Numbered from the stretch's first letter, positions 8,671 through 19,905 are shown. The stretch is DNA of 64,000 bases from Pictodentalium vernedei (GCA_031216915.1 CM062290.1:164092453-164156452), one strand, 5' to 3'. The notes: generated from the letters alone by a model not told the origin. Program-made: numbers and translations.

Positions 8671-9426
8671 ATGGAAATCATTACAACAAAAAGAGGTGGG
8701 AAAAAACTATGCGTTGAGGGACATATGTACACTGTGAAGTCAAGATCAGACAAGTATAAATCTGTAACATGGCGCTGTGTGAAACGTGACCCCCCTATCA
8801 ACTGTACAGCTATCTTGAAAACAAATGACAATTATGAATGTCCAGTTTTGACGAAGGAGCATTCTCATTTATCTGACGAAATAGAAGTAGATATTTCTAA
8901 ATGCAGACAGAACATGAAAGAGATGGCTCGTAAAACAAATGATAAGCCCAACCAGATTTTCACGACAATGCTTTCAACAGTATCTGATGAAGTGAAAGCC
9001 CGTCTTCCAAATGCAGATGTAAATAAACGTGTGCTGCGGAGAGCCCGAGCTCTTCATCGACCCAAAGATCCACAAACTCTACAGGAACTTGAAATAACTG
9101 GAGCATGACTACAGGTGACCAGCCTGTTCCATTTTTGTTCAGTGACAATGGTCCTACTGATGATGAGAGGGTTATTATTTTTGCCATTGAAAAACATTTA
9201 CAGCAGCTAGCAAGCTGTGATACTTGGTGCATGGATGGAACATTTTCAGTTGCCCCAAATATTTTATATCAGTTGTATGTCATACATGCTCGTGTAGATA
9301 ATGTGTTTTTGCCTTTAGTTTATGCTTTGCTCCAAAGAAAGACCCAAACAAGTTATGAGGGTCTGTTCAACAAATTAGCAGAGGCTGACTCTGATCCTAC
9401 AACTGTCATTATAGATTTTGAAAGAA
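8671..9426 (+). CDS. FLYWCH zinc finger/MULE transposase gene, exon 1 (frameshifted)
   Basis: Starts at ATG 8671. The N-terminal FLYWCH-type zinc finger shows WRC, then C (NCTAIL) and HSH, and would bind DNA. The MULE transposase domain follows, with first catalytic Asp in CMDGTF and second in VIIDFE. The two parts are in different frames: a TGA at 9106-9108 follows EITGA, and the transposase frame is open from 9105, so one base has been lost or missed near 9100. I place the exon end at 9426. A GT donor at 9427 gives the normal ten-residue spacing between DFE and FP once joined to exon 2. It could be a transposon gene or a domesticated host gene. The TE array ends only 31 bp upstream of its ATG. 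Confidence 0.8.
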
Positions 9427-9547
9427 GTGTTAAGCTTTCTGTTCATTCTGTCTTTGGTGCTCATGTTAATATTCAGTATTGTTCCCCCTCTCCAACTCTT
9501 CCAGAGAAAACAAGAAAAAAAAATGTCAAAAAGTACCCTCAAATATA

Positions 9548-9692
9548 TTTTGGCTGAAACGTCCACCCCGTCCAATATTTCTGGCCGAAACGTCCGTGGC
9601 CGAAACGTCCTAGGCCGAAACGTCCGTGGCCGAAACGTCCTAGGCCGAAACGTCCGGGCCGAAACGTCCGTGGTCGAAACGTCCTACATTCA
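9548..9692 (+). repeat. GGCCGAAACGTCC minisatellite
   Basis: About eight imperfect copies of a 15-16 bp unit, GGCCGAAACGTCC followed by GTG, TA or similar. It lies in intron 1, 120 bp after the donor. Related words occur near 19880-19970. Confidence 0.85.
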
Positions 9693-9694
9693 TA

Positions 9695-10199
9695 TACAAC
9701 ATAGGGCACCTGTATGCTTACAATTAATATTTATTTTTGCCTTTATTTATTATTTTAATTTTTTCTCGGTTGTTCTCGGTAAGTAGTGCTACCCATTTGC
9801 ACGTAGTGGGTGGGTGGGTGAGTGTAAAAAGGAGCCGAATAAAAAAAGGACGTCACGTCTTGAAAATTTTTAGTGCCCCCCCCCCCCCCCCCCCACCCAC
9901 CCACCCCACACCCCTGATTGGTACAGAAATACTGGGATGTCTATATGTCAGATCCACCTTCATTGTCTGCAGCAGCCTTTTTAAAGAACTGTTCAGGTGT
10001 CTGTATAAAGTAGTTCTCCCATAAAGGATATCGAACATACATTTGTACTTCAATCTTTATATATTTTTGTATAAATTATATCTTTTGTGAATTATAGTAA
10101 TTTTCAAATAATATAGAATTCTATCAATTTATTTTATATCTGTGGATTCACATGAAAATGGTCTTTTCGGTCCATTTTCATGTGAATTCAGAAATATAA
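9695..10199 (+). repeat. Direct repeat, left copy (intron 1)
   Basis: About 500 bp nearly identical to 17199-17692 in the same orientation. The shared content starts at ATACAACATAGGGCACC and includes TTCTCGGTAAGTAGTGC, a long C run and the terminal hairpin at 10144. The copies sit near the two ends of intron 1. No coding sequence. Confidence 0.85.
10144..10191 (+). repeat. Long hairpin in intron 1
   Basis: A stem of at least 17 bp, with arms GATTCACATGAAAATGG and CCATTTTCATGTGAATC-like and a loop around TCTTTTCGGT. The same hairpin is at about 17635-17683. The loop is as well conserved as the stem. Confidence 0.8.
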
Positions 10200-10324
10200 A
10201 ATAATTTCCAACGAATTGGTACATGCTATATTATTATATGTTATATCGAACCTGTCTTGTTATATAAGTCATGAGTATTAATAACGATAATTTAATCCTA
10301 TGCCGCGTGTTACTTATCAATTAC

Positions 10325-10510
10325 TTCTCCACGGCGACTTGTCCCGACGGCGACTTGTCCTGGCGGCGACTCGTCCCACCTCGGGTACGGCGATTTGTCC
10401 CGACGGCGAGTTGTTCCGAGTTGTCCCGGGGTACGGGACAAGTCGCCGTCGGGACAACTCGCCGTCGGACGGCGAGTTGTCCCGATTTTTACGGCGAGTT
10501 GTCCCGTTTT
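10325..10510 (+). repeat. GGCGAGTTGTCCC minisatellite
   Basis: Repeated 15-16 bp words of the form GACGGCGAGTTGTCCC in both orientations, so part of the block folds back on itself near 10400-10480. Single copies reappear at 19985-20010. Confidence 0.8.
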
Positions 10511-11100
10511 TTTTTTTTTGTTTTTCAAAAAATGTAATATTGGTAGGGGGGGGGGGGCACCAAAAATTTGCAAGACGTGACGTGGGGGTGGGTCTCTTGA
10601 ATACGCCAAAAATGTGCATTTCCAACTTGTGCAATTTTTTGAATTTTTTAAAAAATATATCAATATATCAGCTAATATATACCATCATTTGTGTTTCAAA
10701 CCTTAAAGAGGATGTTGTACATCACACTCTTAACATAAATACAACATCAGAAGGCTTTATATGTGAGAATATTGGGCTTAATCTGGAAAAATGTCACACA
10801 TTAGTAGGGGTTGGGTGTCTTGTTCGAAATGTAGAAAATGTGCAGACAATATTTTGAGAGCTGAATTCAAATGAAAATTTGTTCCCGTAAATGTACACCT
10901 GCTCTGGCCAAGCCTGATAATGAACAGCTTGTCATTTGTAGATTGGGGCCCACAGCAGCCCACAGAGGTTTAAATTGGTGGTACCAGTTTAAGAACATTA
11001 TGGAAATCCCCTAAAGACAGCTATGTCTACTAAGTTTATAAGTTTATTTTGGATTTTAATGGGAGAGTGGGGTGGGACTCTGAAAACGGTAGTAGAAAAT
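10511..11100. other. Intron 1, no gene seen
   Basis: T-run, a G11-12 run near 10547, and a block GCACCAAAAATTTGCAAGACG that is the inverse of the sequence beside the C run at 9848-9895. The rest is AT-rich with no conserved protein or RNA signal. Confidence 0.6.
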
Positions 11101-11850
11101 TTGCACGCGGCGAGGCTACTTACCGAGAACAACCGAGAACAACCGAGAACAAATTAAAATAATAAATAAAGGCAAAAATAAATATTAATTGTTAGCATAT
11201 AGGTGCCCTATGTCGTATATAAAATAAGAAAAAGCAAATTTAAATCTTTTAGACCGACTCAGTCTGTGGTGATGGAGATTATTTATCAATTTCGGATTCG
11301 CCACCAAACCGAGAAGAGACTTGCCGAGAACAAAACCAATTAATATATAAAGATCGAAATAAAAGTTTATTGTTAGCGTATAAAGCATGCAAGTTCTCTA
11401 TATTATGTGCATATTAGTAACCAAACATTTTTAAACCAGCCAGGTCAATGGTGAATGGGATTGTTTATTAATTCCCACATTCGGAGCCCAACCGAGAAGA
11501 GGCTACTTGCCGAGAACAAAACAAAAATTTAAAAATGAAAATAGAAGTTTATTGTTAGCGTCTAAGGCATATATCTACTGTATATTATGTACAAATTAGT
11601 AACAAAACAATTTTAAACCACGCAGCCAGTTCTACGGTGAATGGGATTTTTTATCAATTCCCAAATTCGGAGCCGAACCGAGAAGAGGCTACTTGCCGAG
11701 AACAAAACAAAAATTTTAAAATGAAAATAGAAGTCTGTTCTTTGCGTATAATTCATGTATCTACTCAACTTGCAGAGAACAAAACAAAATAATATTTCAG
11801 AATGAAAATAAAAGTTTATTGTTAGCGTCTAAGGCATGTATCTACTAAAT
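11101..11850 (+). repeat. CGAGAACAAAAC tandem repeat
   Basis: Diverged tandem units of about 186 bp, each carrying CCGAGAACAAAAC, AAGTTTATTGTTAGCG and GAAGAGGCTACTTGC. The left end (11105-11300) is the inverse of 17085-17240. No protein-coding potential. Confidence 0.75.
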
Positions 11851-12442
11851 CCGCAATTCAAAGTGGAATTGACAGAACTTTTAATCTGGCCGCATGTTAT
11901 TGTCTTTAAAAATCCACACTTAATACGGAAATCAACTTCAGATCCACCAATACTAATAGGACCAGTATTTTTGAATTGGGATGGCACGTTTTAATGCTAC
12001 CATCGTTTTCTGTCTTATCTGTCCAGCAACTTAAATGACTTCCCAAAACTGCAGTTTCGGCAAAAAAAACTTGGCCAGCGAAAGCGAGTGAAGAACTCAA
12101 AAACGAGTAGTGGCGTTAATAGCAAACGCCAACGTCTGGAGATCAAATGAAACTAGACTCAGTCAGTGTTATTTAACAGTCACAATCTTGTTCTCGGCGA
12201 GTCGGGGGGGGGGGGGGGGGGGGGTAGGAAAAAAATTGCAGACACCGATGCCGATTTTTTGTTTTTGACCGGTCGGAGGACCCACCCACCCACCCCACGT
12301 AATTTTTTTTCCAGTTTTGCAATTTTTTTCCGGGGTTATCTTAACCACCCACCCCCACTAAATACATGCTTCTGCATCATCCTTCCCACCATACTGCACC
12401 ATAACCAATTTTGTCATACAGCATTGAGTGATTGACCTTGTA
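11851..12442. other. Intron 1 repeat mosaic, no gene
   Basis: Contains TTCTCGGCGAGTC beside a G20 run (12204-12224), then CACCCACCCACCCC. The same words are found near 16970-17060. Nothing else supported. Confidence 0.5.
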
Positions 12443-12610
12443 CAGTAGGACAGGTCTTGAAAGAACATCCGTTTTATCAGTCCAAAGTGGTCTCTTAAGG
12501 CAGATGGTCTCCCATAACAAATCAAATATAGAGTAAAGCTGGTATATCCAGGTATGTCCATATAAAACATGGTCTCCAAAGATATCGGTCTCTTAAGGCA
12601 TGTTCTATTG
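12443..12610 (+). mobile_element. Pogo/Tigger-like MITE, 168 bp
   Basis: Flanked by TA on both sides (12441-12442 and 12611-12612). Imperfect inverted ends are CAGTAGGACAGGTCTTG and, read inward, CAATAGAACATGCCTTAAG. Internal words GGTCTCTTAAGG are shared with the MITE at 13646. No ORF. The family is assigned from the TA duplication and the CAGT-type ends. Confidence 0.65.
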
Positions 12611-12941
12611 TAATTCATTAACACTCCTGAATGTCAAATCATTAACTTTTTACCAAGAGTTATCTCTCCACGTGTTCAGACATGTTGTAGAAACCAACAA
12701 TATATATGGTATTCGACAGAGTTCAGAGAGCTTTGTAAAATATCATACAAATTGATTTTTTTTGACAACATGCATGAACCAGCATGGACTTACATGAAGC
12801 GAGATAATTGCGGATGAGAAAGTATACTTCAATATCAAAGTGAAGAGTGTTGATGTACCAAAAAAAAAATCTCTATGCAGCTTGGTCATTCTGCGTTATT
12901 CCTAAAAGTATTTCAATCTGTGTAAATTTCATGTAACACTC
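12611..12941. other. Intron 1, AT-rich, nothing recognised
   Basis: AT-rich single-copy-looking sequence with no open frame of note. It ends at the SINE target duplication. Confidence 0.5.
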
Positions 12942-13336
12942 AGGTAGAGGCATTATTTATTTATTTATTGGGGTTTAAGGTCACATACTTATGCACAATG
13001 GCTAATCGTGACCGTGACAGTTTTATGGGTGGGGGAAGACGGAGTACCCTGAGAGAACCACCGAACAACGACGAGCAACTGTCATCTCCTCAACATTCTA
13101 ACTCTGTTCAAGCTCCGCTCAAGCAGGGTTACAGCGGTTGAAGTCATGTGCACCATCGACGTGCAGTACGCCTTGGTACACGGCGGCAGCGTGCCCCCAT
13201 GTGGGCAATCGGGATAAAGTGCCTTGCCCAAGGACACAACGCGGGTCGTCCCGGACGGGGATCGAACTCGGGACCTGTAGCACAGAAGTCCAACAGTCTA
13301 CCACTGAGCCACCGCGCTCCCTAGGTAGAGGCATTA
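12942..13336 (-). mobile_element. tRNA-derived SINE with exact 14-bp target duplication
   Basis: AGGTAGAGGCATTA occurs at 12942-12955 and 13323-13336, bounding an insertion of 367 bp. Read on the minus strand it begins with a tRNA-like head: A box TGGCTCAGTGG (complement of 13301-13311) and B box GAGTTCGATCC (complement of 13259-13269), the two parts of an RNA polymerase III promoter. It ends in an AATAAATAAATAA-type tail. A second, interrupted copy is at 42531-43204. Confidence 0.85.
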
Positions 13337-13645
13337 ACCTCTTATCTAACATAGTGGCCACAATAAATGTAACCACAATAAACCAACAACATTCAAAGTG
13401 GATTATATATCCAAATATATCCCACACTAAAGTCATACAAATATGGATAACTTGAGAACTGACTCTTCGAGCCAGTTCTAATGTTAGCCATACATGTGTT
13501 TATTTCAAGTAACTTTATTGAACAGTAATGGTTATATGAGAATTTTTTTTTTTTTTTGTATTTTAGAAAAGAATGTTAGGTAAAGGGTTAAATATCATAA
13601 ATTACTCAACCCATCAGAACCCATTGCGTTCTCCATTCATGTATA

Positions 13646-13849
13646 CAGTGGAACTTCTCTTGAGAGACCACCTTTTTGAAGAACCACCTCTTTTGTGCTA
13701 GAGCGTGTTTTATGTGGACAACACAGGACAACATACCATTTCGGCCAGACAAAAGGGGGCTTTCAAGACAGGTGGTCTTGACAGACCACCTGTCTGAAAG
13801 ACCCCTTTTGTCTGGCAAAAATTTTCGTCTCTCAAGAGAGGTTCCACGG
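13646..13849 (+). mobile_element. Pogo/Tigger-like MITE, 204 bp
   Basis: TA flanks at 13644-13645 and 13850-13851. Inverted ends are CAGTGGAACTTCTCTTGAG and, from the other side, CCGTGGAACCTCTCTTGAG. An internal palindrome is built on CAGGTGGTCTTG. No ORF. Confidence 0.75.
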
Positions 13850-14139
13850 TATGTGTATGCACAAAGCAATGAGTTTAGTCATTTATGTATTTGTTTATTT
13901 TCTTTACGAAGGTTTGGGTGGGGCATGGCTGGGTTGGGGGAGGGAATTTATTACTTATTTTAAGTCCAGCCCTAGAAGGTCTGGTACATGATTTTGTTGA
14001 CACCTGTGTTCTCAGATGTGTTTGAAATAAATTAGCAGTTCAATCAGGTTCAATGCTTAGTAGTTTTTGTGTTACTTACGTCCTACAATGGCAATAAGAA
14101 TCATTGGTGTTTTCATAATAGGTCTGGATACATGAAGAA

Positions 14140-16542
14140 GTAGGAAGCTTAAAGGGGTGGATAACAATGACACGAGACTAATGAAAGGAGAATATGAACT
14201 GGCACGGAAAAAGGTGAATGAGATAAAGAATAATAATAGGAAGGAGCGCAATTGCAGTCTTGCCAGAACAATAAAGAAAACGGGGGGTTCGAGCTCAAAC
14301 GTATTTTGGAACTGGGTAAATAAACGGGGGAAAAGTAGTGTACAGAGTATCAAAGTGGAAGGGGAAAATACAGAAGATAAAGGCCGTATCGCTTCAGAGT
14401 TAGTCAAGCACTGGGAAAAGATAAACGATAGGCGATGGGGCAGTGGGTCCCCACCAAAAAGAAATACACTGGTGGAGGAGAACCTATCCAATCGTGTATG
14501 TAGCGAAATAACGGCAGAAGAAGTGCGGAACGTGGTCTCGAAATTAAAAAATGGTAAAGCGGGAGGGACTGATGAAATTCCGAACGAATTCCTCAAAAAT
14601 GGAGGGGAGGTACTTATTGAAGTCCTGACAAACCTTTTCAACCTGGCTCTGCGAAATCAAGAGGTCCCCAGAGAGTGGAGGGAAAGTAAGGTGTCGTTCA
14701 TACACAAAAAGGGGGATAAGGAAGTTCTAGATAACTATAGGGGGATATCAGTTAGTAGTAACATCGGAAAAGTATTCTGTAAGGTCATATACGGTAGACT
14801 AGAGGAAGTTATTGAAGAGAAAGGTTTTTTAGGAGAAATTCAAAATGGTTTCAGGAAAGGACGAAGAGTCACTGATCACCTATTTACACTCACCCAACTG
14901 ATAGAATCAACAAAGGCTGAAAAGAAAAAGATGTTTCTGGCATTTCTAGACGTGAAAAAAGCGTACGACCGAGTGTGGAGGGAAGGTATGTGGCGAAAGC
15001 TCGAGGGCATCGGACTGGGGGGTGACTTTGTGGGAATCATGAAGGCACTGTATACAGATGTGCAAAGCCAACTCAGTCTAGGGAGTATCACTACAAAACG
15101 AGTCCCTATGGATATAGGCCTCAAGCAGGGGTGTATCTTTTCACCGATTTTGTTTGCATTGTATGTTAAAGATTTAGGGGACGAACTAATTCAGAGTGCG
15201 GAGGGGGTAAATGTTGGAGACATAAAGATACCAGGCTTATTCTTTGCGGACGACATGGTGTTAATGTCTAGAACTGAACAGGGGCTAGAGAAACTGCGGG
15301 AAATTGTTGGTAGATATGGGAACACTTGGCGGCTTGAACTAAATGAAAATAAAAGCAAGGTAATACCCGTTGGACGCAAGGTAGATATGACGAAGAGATG
15401 GAGAGTGGGGGAGTTCTCAATCCCCGAAGGGGAAAGCAAACAAATCACTGTAGGAGAAACGGGAGAGTATGAGTATCTAGGGGTAAGCATAAATATAACG
15501 GGAAGAGGGGTGTACAGAAATTACTCAGCCAAACTGATTCTGAAGGGGAAAAGAATTCTGAACCAACTAAAACTTTTAGGGAAAAATAGTTTCAACAAGG
15601 TCTTTGTGGGGAAAACACTGTGGGAGAGGGTGGGTTTACCAAGTATAACGTATGGCACGGACGTGATTCCATTAAACCAAACCGTTATTAAGAAGTTGGA
15701 AAGTACTCAGAATGATGCCGGCAGATGGATAACAGGGTCGAGTAATGCTGCAGCTTTGGAAGCAGTAAGGGGGGGGGGGGGGGGGCTTGGGTGGATGAAA
15801 ATCAAGGACAGGGTAGATTTGGGAAAACTGTGTTACTTTAACTACTTGAGAAACCTGCCTGACAACCGGTGGTGCAAATTGATGCTCGATACCATTTGGA
15901 ATTCTAATATAGAAACGGGGTGGTCAAAACATGTGAGGGAACTAATGGACAATTACTCTATAGAGGTCACAAACAGAAGTAGGAATGAAAGAAGGCAAAA
16001 GGTTTGTCAAAGAGAGAGTCATGGAAGATTGCAATCGAAACTGGTGAGCAGGGGTTAGCGTGAAAAGATCACTGCAGGGGTTACAATATAAAGAAAAGCC
16101 AGCTTTTGAGAAGTACCTAGGTGGCACCTTTGGAGGGTCACTGCTGTTCAAACTGAGATCAAGATCGCTGGAGCTTCGGGGAAAAATTGGGAGAGATGGG
16201 GAAAAGGGATGCCAAATGTGCCACTCTGGAGTAGTGGAGACCCTGGAACATTTTCTCTTGGAATGCCCACAGTATATACCTCATAGAATAAAATTTACTG
16301 GAAGAATAATGCAGAAGTGGGGTGAAAAAACAAAGGATAGATGGCTGAAGGGGGACACGCGGGAGAGGGTAGGAATGCTTATTGAAGAAATTGAAAAAGA
16401 GGAAGTGAGGGACACTATTAAGCAGTTTATATCTGAATGCTGGGAGGAGAGGAGGGGAAGAGGGGGTGGGGTGCAGGGGGAATGATGGCCTTCTCTTATG
16501 AGGACCGCGACAAATCAGCGGCTGGCCAAAGAGTTATTATTA
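14140..16542 (+). mobile_element. 5'-truncated copy of the CR1-type LINE B
   Basis: Nearly identical to the 3' two thirds of the full-length element at 28483-33545, ending in the same TGATGGCCTTCTC tail and a TTATTATTA tract. The 5' cut falls inside ORF2. The high similarity implies both copies inserted recently. It lies in intron 1 of the FLYWCH/MULE gene in sense orientation. Confidence 0.85.
14157..16485 (+). pseudogene. LINE B reverse transcriptase fragment
   Basis: RT blocks are FLDVKKAYDRVWREGM, IGLKQGCIFSPILFALY and the catalytic FADD. Compared with the intact copy, a G-run at 15769-15786 is expanded, and a 2-bp loss near 15973 shifts the frame, giving a false stop at 16058. The original frame resumes at 16060-16485 and includes the C-terminal zinc-binding CQMCHSG...HFLLEC motif. 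The endonuclease domain is absent through 5' truncation. Confidence 0.85.
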
Positions 16543-17198
16543 TATTATTACATCGTTGTACAGAATTATTCCTGCAGCTGAAATCTGTAACTGTTCCTGA
16601 CTTCACATAATTGTCTTTGCTCCTCATCTAAACCAGCCGATCTCACCTGGGTGAACATATTAGAAATTTAATCAAATGGAACACCCTCAAGATAACCTAT
16701 CCTTAGAGTGCAGTGTTTTATAATTGCAATTAGTGATGCACTTTAACTTGCATTTTTCAATATGTCATACATTGTATCACTATAAGCCGAATCATAGCTC
16801 AGCCGCAATAACAGTTTTATAATCGTTTTTAACCCATGATAGGTACCCCTTGATAACTTGAGTGTCTGTTTATTGGTTCTTGAATGATACTTCACTGATT
16901 ATTGTATACAATTTTGCCCAAAAGTGTCTGAGGAAAAAATTTGGAAGCATCGGAAATTTTTTTTTTTTGTCCCCCTTGACCACCCACCCACCCCGGCATC
17001 AGTGTTTTGCAAATCCCCCCCCCCCCCCCCCCCCCCGGGCGAGTAGTCTCTTCTCGGTGTCAATTAACAGTCACAATCTTGTTCTCGGCAAGTAGCCTCT
17101 TCTCGGTGCAGCGGCGAATCCGAAATTGATAAATAGTCCCCATCACCACAGACTGAGTCGGTCTAAAAGTTTTAAATTTGCTTTTTCTTATCTTATAT
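16543..17198. other. Intron 1, repeat remnants
   Basis: No gene to 16930. After that come T and C runs (C22 at about 17016-17037), the TTCTCGG words, and an inverse copy of 11105-11300. The part from 17085 joins the right direct repeat. Confidence 0.5.
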
Positions 17199-17692
17199 AC
17201 AACATAGGGCACCTGTATGCTTACAATTAATATTTATTTTTGCCTTTATTTATTATTTTAATTTGTTCTCGGTTGTTCTCGGTAAGTAGTGCTACCCATT
17301 TGCACGTAGTGGATGGGTGGGTGGATGGGTGTAAAAAGGAGCCGAATAAAAAAAGGACGTCACGTCTTGAAAATTTTTAGTCCCCCCCCCCCCCTCACAC
17401 ACCCCTGATTGGTACAGAAATACTGGGATGTCTATATGTCAGATCCACCTTCATTGTCTACTGCAGCCTTTTTAAAGAACTGTTCAGCTGTCTGTATAAA
17501 GTAGTTCTCCCATAAAGGATATCGAACATACATTTGTACTTCAATCTTTATATATTTTTGTATAAATTATATCTTTTGTGAATTATAGTAATTTTCAAAT
17601 AATATAGAATTCTATCAATTTATTTTATATCTGTGGATTCACATGAAAATGGTCTTTTCGGACCATTTTCATGTGAATTCAGAGATATAAAA
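17199..17692 (+). repeat. Direct repeat, right copy (intron 1)
   Basis: Partner of 9695-10199, with the same hairpin at its end. The C run here is shorter. It ends about 85 bp before the exon 2 acceptor. Confidence 0.85.
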
Positions 17693-17778
17693 GACATGTG
17701 GAGATAAAAAAAAGTATTGAGGGTGGCCTAAATCAGCCACCGTACTTCCATGTTACAGATTTTTTTTTCTTTTCCCAG

Positions 17779-18123
17779 CTGTATGGCAAGCTGTAAGACA
17801 ACTGTTCCCCGGCAAAGAAATAAAGGGTTGCGTTTTTCATTGGTGCCAGGCGGTGTTCAGAAAAGTGGTCGATGTTGGACTCAAAACAGCATTTAACCAG
17901 AATAAAGCTACTCAGCAGTATATACGCCAATTTCTAGCATTACCTTTCCTACCAGCAAACCACATCAGAGAGACATTTGACAGCCTTGCCCCCCTTGCCA
18001 ACACAGAAAATCTGAAAGATTTTGTAACGTACATCCAAACCCAGTGGATGGAAAACAGCATATTTGACATTCCGTCTTGGTGCATCTTTGACCACACGGT
18101 TAGGACCAACAACCACATTGAAG
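17779..18123 (+). CDS. FLYWCH/MULE gene, exon 2
   Basis: The acceptor is a long pyrimidine tract ending in CCCAG at 17778 and the donor is GTGAGC at 18124. The exon continues the MULE domain: FP followed by the CVFHWCQAVFRKV block (CxxH), the helical FLALPFLPANH segment, and the end of the transposase with RTNNHIE carrying the third catalytic acid. Together with exon 1 the DDE set is complete. Joining phases agree at both junctions. Confidence 0.85.
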
Positions 18124-18363
18124 GTGAGCATAATATTACATAACTAAATTATTGATCCTTAACATTTTGTAATATATATAATTAAAGCATTCATAAGAGC
18201 ACAAAATCGATATCAATAATAGGTTTAATTTCCGAAAAAGAAAAAAACCGAAAACAAAAATAATAAAAAATAAAGCAAAATGCTAAAAAGCCGGAATCTC
18301 TAATTTTAATTCTGCCCTAATTTTTCAAATATTTTAGTTAAATCTTTCTTCTTGTAATTTCAG
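18124..18363 (+). other. Intron 2 of the FLYWCH/MULE gene
   Basis: 240-bp AT-rich intron with a GTGAGC donor and a TTTCAG acceptor (AG at 18362-18363). Confidence 0.8.
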
Positions 18364-18623
18364 CATGGCATCGTCGTATCAATGCTAAAGCAGGGATGAA
18401 ACTCTCTTTTTACAAGCTTGTTCCAGTCCTCCAGAAAGAAGCAGAATACTCTAGAATCGAAATCAGTGCACGAGACCTTGAGACTGACATTAGATCCAAA
18501 TATACTGAAATAGACAAAAAGTTAGATGAGCTATGGAAGAAATACAGAGAGCATGCTATCAGAACCACAGATTTTCTCAACCAATGTTCATTAGCATATA
18601 AGCTTGGTAAAAGCAAAAAGTAA
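18364..18623 (+). CDS. FLYWCH/MULE gene, exon 3 (C-terminus)
   Basis: Continues directly from NNHIE into AWHRRINAKAG, the motif that follows the catalytic Glu in this family. A lysine- and glutamate-rich, probably helical tail follows, to TAA at 18621-18623. The three exons together give about 453 codons. An AATAAATA stretch lies within 30 bp of the stop and may serve as polyadenylation signal. Confidence 0.85.
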
Positions 18624-18846
18624 TTGTATTAATAAATATTTCTATTGTTAGTTCAAATGAGAAAGTTTTTGTTATTTGTACATTTTATGCTATATCTAAG
18701 TTTATTTCTCGCCATTTTTATTGTTTTGTAACAAATAAATATAAATTTTCACCGTTGTTCTTTTTTTCTGTTCCCAAGTCGATCACTTGCAAGGGGTGGG
18801 TTATCTTGCAAAATTCGCGTCACCTTCCTGATCACCATTGCAATTC

Positions 18847-19905
18847 ACGCCCGAACTTCCCGGTAATTGCATTATCTTTCATGGGGAATGTTTTAAAAAT
18901 AATGTAAGTGAGAAACTGGACAGACATTCTGTCCCACTTCCCTCTTCCATTGTTTTTTTTCCATTCTTCAAGTCTGTTCAACATCGGGGCCGAATCTTCC
19001 CTGACCGAATCAGTCACCATAGCCATTCTCTTATCCCTAAATCCATTCAGTATTGGAGGCCGAAACTTCCATTCTCCAAGTCTGTTCAAATTCGGTGCCG
19101 ATTCTTTCCTGACCGAATCAGTCACAATTGCCATTCTCTTATCCCTAAATCCATTCAATATTGGAGGCCGAAACTTCACGTCCGAACTTCCCGGTAATCG
19201 CATTAGGTTTCATGGGGATTATTTTAAAAACAATGTAAGTGAGAAATTTGACAGATATTCTGTCCAATTTCCCACTTCCATTGTTTTTTTTCCATTCTCC
19301 AAGTCTGTTCAAATTCGGTGCCGATTCTTTCCTGACCGAATCAGTCACAATTGCCATTCTCTTATCCCTAAATCCATTCAATATTGGAGGCCGAAACTTC
19401 ACGTCCGAACTTCCCGGTAATCGCATTAGGTTTCATGGGGATTATTTTAAAAACAATGTAAGTGAGAAATTTGACAGATATTCTGTCCAATTTCCCACTT
19501 CCATTGTTTTTTTTCCATTCTTCAAGTCTGTTCAACATCGGGGCCGAATCTTCCCTGACCGAATCAGTCACCATAGCCATTCTCTTATCCCTAAATCCAT
19601 TCAGTATTGGAGGCCGAAACTTCCATTCTCCAAGTCTGTTCAAATTCGGTGCCGATTCTTTCCTGACCGAATCAGTCACAATTGCCATTCTCTTATCCCT
19701 AAATCCATTCAATATTGGAGGCCGAAACTTCACGTCCGAACTTCCCGGTAATCGCATTAGGTTTCATGGGGATTATTTTAAAAACAATGTAAGTGAGAAA
19801 TTTGACAGATATTCAATTTCCCACTTCCATTGTTTTTTTTCCATCCTTCATTGCCATTCTCTTCTCCCTAAATCCATTCAATATTGGAGGCCGAAACTTC
19901 CCGGC
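18847..19905 (+). repeat. Satellite with alternating 331- and 223-bp units
   Basis: GAACTTCCCGGTAAT recurs at 18853, 19184, 19407 and 19738, giving units of 331, 223 and 331 bp. The 108-bp difference is an internal duplication of the CAGTCTGTTCAA...TTGGAGGCCGAAACTTC segment. The last unit decays after 19850. Long open frames across it, on both strands, are by-products of the repeat. Confidence 0.85.

Noticed and set aside
9737-10053. Small proline- or glycine-rich proteins beside the C runs
   Set aside because: They only translate poly-C and CACCC tracts in an intron repeat.
13259-13321. Genuine tRNA gene on the minus strand
   Set aside because: A and B boxes are present, but it is the head of a longer unit with a target duplication and A-rich tail, and the cloverleaf is imperfect. 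It is a SINE.
14130-16545. Target duplication TACAT around the 5'-truncated LINE B copy
   Set aside because: Only five bases match, beside a low-complexity TTA tail, which is not enough to claim it.
9695-17692. LTR retrotransposon bounded by the 500-bp direct repeats
   Set aside because: No gag or pol lies between them, no primer site follows the left copy, and a host exon lies just outside. The internal RT is a CR1-type LINE with its own ends.
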